Shown here: positions 1 through 4,718 of the stretch, in pieces
Layout of the letters: the number at the start of each line of letters is the position of its first letter
How positions within the stretch are numbered: the stretch's first letter is position 1
From: SZUA-430 sp044375275
GTDB lineage: Bacteria > Pseudomonadota > Alphaproteobacteria > Micropepsales > Micropepsaceae
Length of the DNA: 5,339 nucleotides
Assembly (NCBI GenBank): GCA_044375275.1
Contig: JBILMZ010000230.1
Coordinates: 1 to 5,339 of the forward strand
Direction: 5' to 3'
The notes under the pieces: model-generated
What the model was told of the DNA's origin: nothing
The model's input: the letters and a program-made list of their open reading frames with translations, nothing else
Database searches by the model: none
Made by a program: the position numbers and the translations under genes

Positions 1-31
1 TAGCTTCCGGGATGACAGGGGTGGGGGGCGA
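1..31. repeat. End of a dispersed palindromic repeat, left of the operon
   Basis: The first 20 bases, TAGCTTCCGGGATGACAGGG, recur exactly as the reverse complement at 3107-3126. With a one-base indel and a few mismatches the similarity continues into the following G-run, to about position 31. A shorter copy of the core (CCGGGATGACAG) lies at 3272-3283 in direct orientation. The window edge cuts the element, so only its right end is visible. The two copies flank the TetR-oxidoreductase-hydrolase operon in inverted orientation. Repeats with this core are common between genes in several alphaproteobacteria (general knowledge, not checked here). Confidence 0.7.
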
Positions 32-79
32 GTCGTATGTGCCCTGCGCGCGTCGGCGGGAAGGGCGACGCCCTATTTT

Positions 80-108
80 TTGACAAATCATCAAATTTGA
101 TGTTTCAT
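80..108 (+). promoter_or_regulatory. Predicted sigma70 promoter of the TetR operon
   Basis: A perfect -35 hexamer, TTGACA, lies at 80-85. A 17-bp spacer later, TTTCAT at 103-108 matches the -10 consensus at four of six positions. A start point 6-9 bases downstream would fall at about 115-117, on or beside the ATG at 116. The message would then be leaderless or nearly so, which fits the lack of a Shine-Dalgarno sequence there. The surrounding AT-rich stretch (about 75-115) stands out sharply from the GC-rich flanks. The -10 box is the weak part of the call. Confidence 0.5.
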
Positions 109-109
109 C
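82..109. promoter_or_regulatory. Candidate TetR operator palindrome
   Basis: CATCAAATTTGATG at 89-102 is a perfect 14-bp palindrome. Symmetry continues imperfectly to 82-109, with 11 of 14 base pairs matched about the centre between 95 and 96. It fills the spacer between the predicted -35 and -10 boxes, directly in front of a TetR-family gene. TetR dimers typically bind such operators and block RNA polymerase, so autorepression of the three-gene operon is the natural reading. That this TetR protein binds here is inference. Confidence 0.6.
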
Positions 110-115
110 AATTCC

Positions 116-814
116 ATGACCCTCGCCCCCCTCCGACACGCCACGAACCCCGGCAAGCGCAGCCGCACCCTCGACGACATCCTGGCCGCCGCCCAGCGTC
201 TGCTGCTCACGCGCTCCGCCGCCTCGCTGTCGATCTCGGACATCGCCACGCAAGCCGGCGTCGTGCAAGGCACGTTCTACAATTACTTCGACGACATCGA
301 CGCCCTGCTCGACGAAGTCGGCCACGTCCTCCTCACCCGGCTGACCGACCACCTGGCGCACGTCGCCCAGCAGAGCGCCACGCCCGCGGAGACCTTCTCG
401 GCCAAGACCCGCCAGGCCCTGCGCGTCTTCGCGCAGAACCAGGGTCTCAGCCGCATGCTGTTCGACATCGGCTTGCCCGTCGACCGCTTCCTCCGCCAGC
501 TGCAGCTCGACATCAGGGCCGACGTCACGCAAGGCCTGAAGACCGGCGACTTCAAGGCCGCGAACGCCGACCTGTTGCTGAGCGCCTTGTGTGGCGCCAT
601 CACCGGCCTCGCGCTCGACCTGCACCGCAAGCGCCTGAGTGTCACCGCGATCGATCCGGCCACAGCGGAACTGCTGCGCCTCCTGGGCGTGCCCCCGGCA
701 AAAGCCAAGCGCATCTCGACCGCGAAGATGAGCTTCGTCGGTCCCATCGCCCTGCCACTGACGTGGCACTCCACCATTCCCGACAACGCACCCGCGCGAG
801 GACCAAAGCCATGA
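116..814 (+). CDS. TetR/AcrR-family transcriptional regulator
   Basis: This is a 232-residue cytoplasmic DNA-binding repressor candidate. Residues about 16-65 form the TetR_N domain. The helix-turn-helix runs roughly 39-58 (SISDIATQAG, then GTFYNYF), the family's signature recognition segment, followed by the typical D-x-x-x-L-L-D-E-V helix. Residues about 70-190 are helical and should form the ligand-binding and dimerisation domain, whose sequence does not name a ligand. The last 30-odd residues are proline-rich, look disordered and extend past the usual family length of about 190-210. I chose the ATG at 116 because it leads straight into the domain. No Shine-Dalgarno precedes it, consistent with a leaderless transcript. 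The stop overlaps the next start as ATGA, and the palindrome at 82-109 is the probable operator. The family call is secure; the inducer is unknown. Confidence 0.93.
   Translation: MTLAPLRHATNPGKRSRTLDDILAAAQRLLLTRSAASLSISDIATQAGVVQGTFYNYFDDIDALLDEVGHVLLTRLTDHLAHVAQQSATPAETFSAKTRQALRVFAQNQGLSRMLFDIGLPVDRFLRQLQLDIRADVTQGLKTGDFKAANADLLLSALCGAITGLALDLHRKRLSVTAIDPATAELLRLLGVPPAKAKRISTAKMSFVGPIALPLTWHSTIPDNAPARGPKP
798..802 (+). promoter_or_regulatory. Shine-Dalgarno site of the FAD oxidoreductase gene
   Basis: GAGGA lies 8 bases before the ATG at 811, inside the end of the TetR gene. It decides the start: the same reading frame stays open back to position 37, but that upstream part overlaps the TetR gene and carries no recognisable domain, whereas the protein from 811 begins just before the FAD-binding domain. 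Confidence 0.75.
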
Positions 815-2151
815 AGCGCCCCACCGGCAAAGGCATCACCCTGCAGCGCGGCGACGCCGGCTTTGACGCCGCCGTGCTCGGAACATCTTTCAGCGGCGCC
901 GACCCCGGCCACCGCCCGAAGATCCTCGTGCAGGCCAACACGACGGAAGAAGTGGTCGCGGCGGTCCTCAGGGCCAAACGCGAGAACCTGAAGATCAGCA
1001 TCTGCTCCGGCGGCCACAGCTGGGCGCAGAACCATATCCGTGAAGGCGGCATGCTGATCGACATGGGGCGCTTCAACAGGATCGAGATCGATCCGGCTAC
1101 GCGGCGCGCCAAGGTCGGCCCCGGCTGCTGGAGCATTGATCTCGACCACGCCCTGAAAAGGCACCGCCTCTTCTTCCCGGTCGCCCATGCGCACGACGTC
1201 TGCCTCGGCGGCTTCCTGCTGCAGGGCGGTTTCGGCTGGAACAGCCGCGCGCTGGGCCTCGGCTGCGAGAATGTGGTCGGCCTCGACCTCGTTCTCGCGG
1301 ACGGCACCATCGTCCACGCCAGCGAAACCGAAAACACCGACCTCTTCTGGGCCGCCCGCGGTGCAGGTCCCGGCTTCTTCGCCATCGTCACGCGCTATCA
1401 CCTGAAGCTGCACACGCGGCCAAAGGTGACCGCCATGGTGATGCAGATCTTCCGGATGAAGCATATGGAAGACGTGCTGAGCTGGGCCCACCGCGTCGGC
1501 CCCGACGTGTCCCCGCTGGTCGAGTTCCAGATGGTTCTGACACCGGAAGCCCTCGGCATCAGATCCCCAGGCATCGAGCTGATCGCGCCGGTCATGGCCT
1601 CGAGCTGGAAGGAAGCCCGCGAGGCCACCGCCTTCGTCACGCGCAGTCCCGTCCGCCCCAAGGCCAGCATCGCCCTGCCGCTGCTGCCGATCTCCACCAC
1701 GATCATGTCGCAGATCGCCTCGCGCACGCACTTTCCGCCGAAGATGCACTGGTGCGTCGACAACATGTGGACCAACGCGCCGATCGAGAACCTGCTGCCG
1801 GGCCTGCGCAAGGTCGCCGACACGCTGCCACCGGCCCCCAGCCACGCGCTCTGGCTGAGCTGGCACCCGAAGGCACCGCGCCAGGACATGGCCTTCTCGG
1901 TCGAAGCCAACAATTACTTCGCCGCCTACGGCGAATGGAAGAACGCCGCCGACAGCCCGAAATATGCCAACTGGGCGACCGAGCGCCTCGCCGACATGGC
2001 GCAGCACAGCGCCGGCATCCAGCTCGCCGACGAAAACCTGGCACGCAGGCCGGCGCGCTTCCTTTCGGACGCCAACGCCGCGCGCCTCGAACAGATCCGT
2101 GGCCAACGCGACCCCGAAGGTCGCTTCAACACCTATATGGGTCGCCCATGA
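811..2151 (+). CDS. FAD-linked oxidoreductase, berberine-bridge/VAO (PCMH) type
   Basis: This is a 446-residue flavoprotein. Residues about 36-205 form the PCMH-type FAD-binding domain: I-L-V-Q-A-N-T-T-E-E-V near 38-48, SGGHSW at 66-71, GGFLLQGGFGWNSR at 133-146, then the L-V-L-A-D-G-T strand near 160-166. His69 in SGGHS is where related enzymes attach FAD through the 8-alpha carbon. The Cys that makes the second flavin bond in bicovalent relatives (G-H-C-P-x-V-G) is Ala127 here (A-H-A-H-D-V-C), so at most a single His linkage is expected. Residues about 206-420 should form the substrate domain, and the end (RDPEGRFNTYMG, 433-444) matches the family's C-terminal D-P-x-x-x-F motif. No signal peptide or Tat motif is seen, so it is probably cytoplasmic. 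Relatives oxidise alcohols, sugars or phenolic natural products using O2. The substrate here is unknown. It is translationally coupled to both neighbours by ATGA overlaps. Confidence 0.9.
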   Translation: MKRPTGKGITLQRGDAGFDAAVLGTSFSGADPGHRPKILVQANTTEEVVAAVLRAKRENLKISICSGGHSWAQNHIREGGMLIDMGRFNRIEIDPATRRAKVGPGCWSIDLDHALKRHRLFFPVAHAHDVCLGGFLLQGGFGWNSRALGLGCENVVGLDLVLADGTIVHASETENTDLFWAARGAGPGFFAIVTRYHLKLHTRPKVTAMVMQIFRMKHMEDVLSWAHRVGPDVSPLVEFQMVLTPEALGIRSPGIELIAPVMASSWKEAREATAFVTRSPVRPKASIALPLLPISTTIMSQIASRTHFPPKMHWCVDNMWTNAPIENLLPGLRKVADTLPPAPSHALWLSWHPKAPRQDMAFSVEANNYFAAYGEWKNAADSPKYANWATERLADMAQHSAGIQLADENLARRPARFLSDANAARLEQIRGQRDPEGRFNTYMGRP

Positions 2152-2981
2152 AACGCGCCGCACTGATCGCAGGCCGCCACCTCGGCTGGTCCCCGCAGGA
2201 CCTCGCCACGAAACCCTATGCAGGTTTCTGGAACCCCGAGATCGCCCCGCTTCGCCAGAACGCGCGCGAAGCGCTCATGCAGGGCGCGGTGGCGCAGGAC
2301 TATATTCCGCCGCTCGAACACGCCAACGAGATGTTCTTCTCCGGCAGGCCGACGCTGGAAAACGGCTTCACCTTCGCCGCCGACGGTTCGATGCGCATTG
2401 CGATCGAGACCGACATGCCGGGTGTCGAGCCCTACATGTGGGACTGGTGGTTCGGCTGGCACAGCGACAGCGCGGAACGATACAAGCTCTGGCACCCGCA
2501 GGCGCACATGCACGCCAGTTGGGCGCAGGACCCGCCGAAGGCCGCGCGCAACCGCGAGCGCTACATCGGCTACACCTCCTTCGTGGACGAATATGTCGGC
2601 GCCGACTTCCTGCGCCTCGCGATCAGTTTCGCAACACCGCGCAGCCTCGGCCTCACGCATCCAAGCCTCGACGACCCGAAGCGCGCGACCGCCATCTGCG
2701 CCAACAGCACGATCAAGGGCATGCCGCTCACCGCCGGCGTGCTCATCCATCTGATCCAGAAAACCCCCACCGGCAGCCGCATGCGTTCGCGCTTCTGGAT
2801 CGGCGGCAACAACATCAAACCCCGCGGCCTCCTCGGCTACCCCGCCGCCGCCGTCGCAAAAGTAGCCCTCAAACCCACCGACACCGACGCCCGCGCCTTG
2901 CTCACCCACTGCGCCCAGGAAATGGCCCACCTGGCAAGCTTCCTCCCCGCGCTCTACGCGTTATGCAAGGACCTCGACTAA
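2148..2981 (+). CDS. PhlG-like (2,4-diacetylphloroglucinol hydrolase family) C-C hydrolase
   Basis: This 277-residue protein resembles PhlG, the zinc enzyme that hydrolytically removes an acetyl group from 2,4-diacetylphloroglucinol (about 294 residues). The family signature is clear: MWDWWFGWH at 97-105, then RYKLWHPQAH at 111-120, FVDEYVG at 145-151 and HCAQEMAHLASFLPALY at 254-270. PhlG binds zinc through His129, Glu160, His270 and Glu274. The matching residues here are His116 (or His120), Glu148, His254 and Glu258, with similar spacing including the H-x-x-x-E pair, so the metal site appears intact. No signal peptide or membrane segment is seen. The start at 2148 overlaps the preceding stop (ATGA) and has no good Shine-Dalgarno, so translation is probably coupled. 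Partnership with the flavoenzyme suggests breakdown of an acylated phenolic or polyketide-like compound. The family call is recalled from motifs; the substrate is not determined. Confidence 0.85.
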   Translation: MKRAALIAGRHLGWSPQDLATKPYAGFWNPEIAPLRQNAREALMQGAVAQDYIPPLEHANEMFFSGRPTLENGFTFAADGSMRIAIETDMPGVEPYMWDWWFGWHSDSAERYKLWHPQAHMHASWAQDPPKAARNRERYIGYTSFVDEYVGADFLRLAISFATPRSLGLTHPSLDDPKRATAICANSTIKGMPLTAGVLIHLIQKTPTGSRMRSRFWIGGNNIKPRGLLGYPAAAVAKVALKPTDTDARALLTHCAQEMAHLASFLPALYALCKDLD

Positions 2982-2982
2982 C

Positions 2983-3067
2983 CCACCTCCCCATAGCCCT
3001 TGCCACCAACGCGCAAAGCGCGTTGAGGGGGAAGGTGGATCGCTGCGCAGCAGCGAGACGGATGGGG
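2983..3067 (+). repeat. Two-hairpin dispersed repeat module, copy A
   Basis: Immediately after the PhlG-like stop codon there are two strong stem-loops. The first, at 3007-3025, pairs CAACGCGC with GCGCGTTG around an AAA loop. The second, at 3040-3056, pairs TCGCTGC with GCAGCGA around GCA. Between them lies AGGGGGAAGGTGGA, and after them GACGGATGGGG. An outer arm, CCACCTCCCC at 2983-2992, can pair imperfectly with GGGGGAAGGTGG at 3027-3038, an alternative fold to the small hairpins. There is no T-run after the stems, so a classical terminator is not indicated, although the structure could protect or end the operon mRNA. Confidence 0.6.
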
Positions 3068-3106
3068 GGCCACCCCCGCCGATACCAGCGTCAACCCCGC
3101 CCCCCT

Positions 3107-3283
3107 CCCTGTCATCCCGGAAGCTACGCGCGTCCAGGCGCGCCAGCGACTGGGTAACGCGCGTCGCTATCCGGGACCCAGTGCCACCTGCCCAACACCT
3201 GCATTCGCCGCCCTGGGTCCCGGGTCGCAAGGCTCGCTCCCAACTGCTGCGCAGTTGGGCTCACCTAGCGCCCGGGATGACAG
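3107..3283. repeat. Nested palindromic intergenic repeat element
   Basis: The outer arms are exact 12-bp inverted repeats: CTGTCATCCCGG at 3109-3120 and CCGGGATGACAG at 3272-3283. Nested inside are exact 11-bp arms, CCGGGACCCAG at 3171-3181 and CTGGGTCCCGG at 3213-3223. A separate tight hairpin sits at 3239-3259 (CCCAACTGC, loop TGC, GCAGTTGGG). ACGCGCGT occurs twice, at 3126-3133 and 3157-3164. The left edge is the inverted copy of the window's first 20 bases. The design is that of a non-coding dispersed repeat of the REP/BIME kind; no transposase is present. Confidence 0.7.
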
Positions 3284-3298
3284 TGTTTGTTGCGATAG

Positions 3299-3465
3299 CC
3301 GGACAGTTAAAACAGCACCCAAAGCACTCAAATTAGTCTGCCCCTATCCAGCTCCGCTGGAGAGGGTGGCACGCCGCACCAGCGGCGTGACGGGTGAGGA
3401 GAAGGTTGGCCGCCAATATCGCCGACAGCTCTTGGGGTATGATAACCCCGTTTTGAAGTGTCCGG
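3299..3465. repeat. Possible mobile-element relic with terminal inverted repeats
   Basis: CCGGACAGTTAAAAC at 3299-3313 and GTTTTGAAGTGTCCGG at 3450-3465 are inverted repeats: after one gap, 14 of 15 positions pair. They bound 167 bp containing a two-hairpin repeat module but no open frame of note. This layout would fit a miniature inverted-repeat element or a deleted insertion sequence. I see no clear target-site duplication outside the arms, which weakens the case. The family is unknown. Confidence 0.35.
3347..3399 (+). repeat. Two-hairpin dispersed repeat module, copy B
   Basis: The first hairpin, at 3347-3361, pairs TCCAGC with GCTGGA around TCC. The second, at 3370-3389, pairs CACGCCGC with GCGGCGTG around ACCA. 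They are joined by GAGGGTGG and followed by GACGGGTGAGG. The order and the joining sequences match copy A at 3007-3067 (AGGGGGAAGGTGG, then GACGGATGGGG) in the same orientation, while the stem sequences differ yet still pair. This suggests one repeat family held together by structure. Confidence 0.55.
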
Positions 3466-3539
3466 GAAACCCGGGTTAGCTCAGTCTGACCCCACTATTC
3501 GCTCTGATCTCCATAGCGAGCGTGTTTCTTTATTGGAGT

Positions 3540-4502
3540 TCAGGACTTGCAAGCTTTGATGGCATCCAGGATTGCACCGGCCAGAGCCTCCGGCTCTTCT
3601 TCCTGGATGAAGTGGGATCCGCTCGGAAAGGTGCGATGGGGCATCCCCTTGGCGCCGGGGACATAGTGCTGGAACAGGCTATCGGCCCAACCAAGAACCG
3701 GGTCAGCCTTGCCGTAAGCGGTGATCAATGGCTTTTTCCAGGTCTCCAGCACTTTCCAGGCATTGGTGCAGATCTTCCGGCCAGCATCGTTCATGGTGTT
3801 GCCGAGGAACGGGAACACGAGCGCCGACGCCTGATAGGACGGATCCGGGAAGGGTGCATTGTAGGCGCGCTTCTCGCCCTCGGACAGCTTGAGATCGGCA
3901 ACAAGACCGGTGCCGGGAATGCCGTCATTGATGACGGAGGCGCAGTCAATGTCCGTGCGATCCTTGATCCACTGCTGCCAACGCGTGAACGCCGTGGGAT
4001 CCGGGCCCTTCATGGCAAAGGGGATCATGCGCGCCATGTTCTCAACATCCGGAATGATGCCATTGGCCAGCACAATCGCGTCGAAGCGTTCCGGGTTGCG
4101 GGTCAGCATTCCCAGGCCAATGAAACTGCCCCAATCCTGGCCGAGCCAGATTGCGGATTTGACATCCAGCGCCTTCACCCACTGTTCGAGCCAGTCTACG
4201 TGCCTGTCAAAGCTGTAGTCCGACTGCTCTGCAGGCTTGTCACTGCGGCCCATGCCGATGAGATCGGGAGCCAGCACGCGCATGCCGGCCGCCGTCAGAT
4301 ACGGAATCATCTTTCGGTAAAGGTAGGACCAGGTTGGCTCGCCATGCAGCAGCAGGACAATCCGCCCATCCCGCGGCCCCTCATCCACAAAGTGCATGCG
4401 CAGCGTCGTGCCGTCGCCATCACGGATATCCTGGTAGTGGGGCTTGAACGGGAACCCCGGAAGGTTGGCAAAGCGTTCGTCAGGCGTGCGCAGGACATTC
4501 AT
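3540..4502 (-). CDS. dhmA: Haloalkane dehalogenase, DhlA/DhmA type (HLD-I)
   Basis: This 320-residue cytoplasmic alpha/beta-hydrolase is predicted to cleave carbon-halogen bonds in haloalkanes with water, giving an alcohol, halide and a proton. HGEPTWSYLYRKMIP at 53-67 is nearly identical to DhlA and carries the oxyanion-hole region. GQDWGS at 121-126 supplies nucleophile Asp123 and halide-binding Trp124. The cap domain has AFTRWQQW at 171-178, placing the second halide-binding Trp at 175, as in DhlA. YGKADPVLG (263-271) gives the acid Asp267 after strand 7, as in subfamily HLD-I, and SGSHFIQEEEPE gives the base His297. So the full pentad (Asp, Trp, Trp, Asp, His) is present, and the length is close to DhlA's 310. 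Start: ATG (complement of 4500-4502) with GAGG nine bases upstream. The gene converges with the operon and diverges from the next gene. The symbol follows common type-1 naming; the natural substrate is unknown. Confidence 0.92.
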   Translation of the reverse strand: MNVLRTPDERFANLPGFPFKPHYQDIRDGDGTTLRMHFVDEGPRDGRIVLLLHGEPTWSYLYRKMIPYLTAAGMRVLAPDLIGMGRSDKPAEQSDYSFDRHVDWLEQWVKALDVKSAIWLGQDWGSFIGLGMLTRNPERFDAIVLANGIIPDVENMARMIPFAMKGPDPTAFTRWQQWIKDRTDIDCASVINDGIPGTGLVADLKLSEGEKRAYNAPFPDPSYQASALVFPFLGNTMNDAGRKICTNAWKVLETWKKPLITAYGKADPVLGWADSLFQHYVPGAKGMPHRTFPSGSHFIQEEEPEALAGAILDAIKACKS

Positions 4503-4511
4503 GCGGGTGAA

Positions 4512-4515
4512 CCTC
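4512..4515 (-). promoter_or_regulatory. Shine-Dalgarno site of the dehalogenase gene
   Basis: On the - strand GAGG lies nine bases upstream of the ATG ending at 4502. It supports that start, which also places the conserved N-terminal region (P-F-K-P-H-Y, near residues 18-23) at the expected distance. Confidence 0.65.
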
Positions 4516-4625
4516 GTGTCAGTTTTTCATCGAGAGCATCAGACACTTGCCCGGCAATACGTCATTTGTCACGAGTGCCAGGAAGCGGGAACTGCACACA
4601 ACGCGTGTCTGTCTTGCGAAAGCAA

Positions 4626-4654
4626 TTGACATAGTGAGTGCCACTTTTCAATAT
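4626..4654 (+). promoter_or_regulatory. Possible promoter of the divergent hypothetical gene
   Basis: A perfect TTGACA lies at 4626-4631. With a 17-bp spacer the -10 position is CAATAT at 4649-4654, matching only three of six bases; other spacings score no better than four. Transcription would then begin near 4660, leaving about 55 bases before the ATG at 4719. If right, translation from the in-frame GTG at 4638 or ATG at 4653 would be impossible on this transcript. Confidence 0.35.
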
Positions 4655-4708
4655 GACAGAGGGAAAGATTTTCCAGGCGCTGCAAGACGCCTTTCGCAAC
4701 AGCTGCGC

Positions 4709-4713
4709 AGGAG
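4709..4713 (+). promoter_or_regulatory. Shine-Dalgarno site that decides the hypothetical gene's start
   Basis: AGGAG lies five bases before the ATG at 4719. The two earlier in-frame starts, GTG at 4638 and ATG at 4653, have no comparable site. This is the main reason for preferring 4719. Confidence 0.55.
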
Positions 4714-4718
4714 TTGTC

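Larger units (their letters stand above)
2982..3539. other. Gene-free, repeat-filled interval between convergent genes
   Basis: These 558 bases separate the + strand operon from the - strand dehalogenase. I see no credible protein gene. Short open frames exist, but they run through hairpins and lack ribosome sites and domains. In order the interval holds a two-hairpin module (2983-3067), a nested palindromic element (3107-3283), a possible mobile-element relic bounded by inverted repeats (3299-3465) with a second two-hairpin module inside it, and two small hairpins (3434-3449, 3462-3474). Positions 3484-3539 contain nothing I recognise. Confidence 0.75.

Noticed and set aside
37..810. Upstream part of the long open frame that continues into the FAD oxidoreductase
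   Set aside because: It overlaps the TetR gene in another frame, is an arginine/proline/histidine-rich translation with no domain, and the real start at 811 has its own ribosome site.
283..2163. A 626-codon open frame on the - strand opposite the operon
   Set aside because: It is antisense to clear TetR and flavoenzyme coding. Long antisense frames are expected when third positions are G/C-rich, and its translation shows no recognisable motif.
3434..3454. Hairpin GGGGT/ACCCC followed by GTTTT as a rho-independent terminator
   Set aside because: The stem is only 5 bp with a 6-base loop, the T-run is short, and it lies about 450 bases after the operon's end. On the - strand no T-run follows it for the dehalogenase gene.
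3462..3474. Small hairpin CCGGG-AAA-CCCGG
   Set aside because: The stem is 5 bp, has no T-run on either strand and is likely chance in GC-rich DNA, though it abuts the possible element end at 3465.
3255..3479. A 74-codon open frame in the repeat region
   Set aside because: It runs through hairpin repeats, has no ribosome site and no protein-like pattern.
3474..3485. GGTTAGCTCAGT, resembling the A box of a tRNA
   Set aside because: There is no acceptor stem, anticodon arm or T-arm (GGTTCGAAT-like) sequence in the following 70 bases.
4516..4585. Promoter for the dehalogenase on the - strand (GTGACA and TTGCCG as possible -35 boxes)
   Set aside because: Neither has a convincing -10 hexamer at 16-18 bp, so I did not place a promoter.
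3522..4634. A 370-codon + strand open frame opposite the dehalogenase
   Set aside because: It is the complement of a dehalogenase with every catalytic motif in place; its own translation has no domain.
4573..4643. Direct repeat GAGTGCCA at 4573-4580 and 4636-4643, and inverted CAGACAC/GTGTCTG at 4540-4546 and 4605-4611, between the divergent genes
   Set aside because: Matches of 7-8 bp in about 200 bases are close to chance. They are possible regulator sites, but there is no regulator gene beside them to support that.
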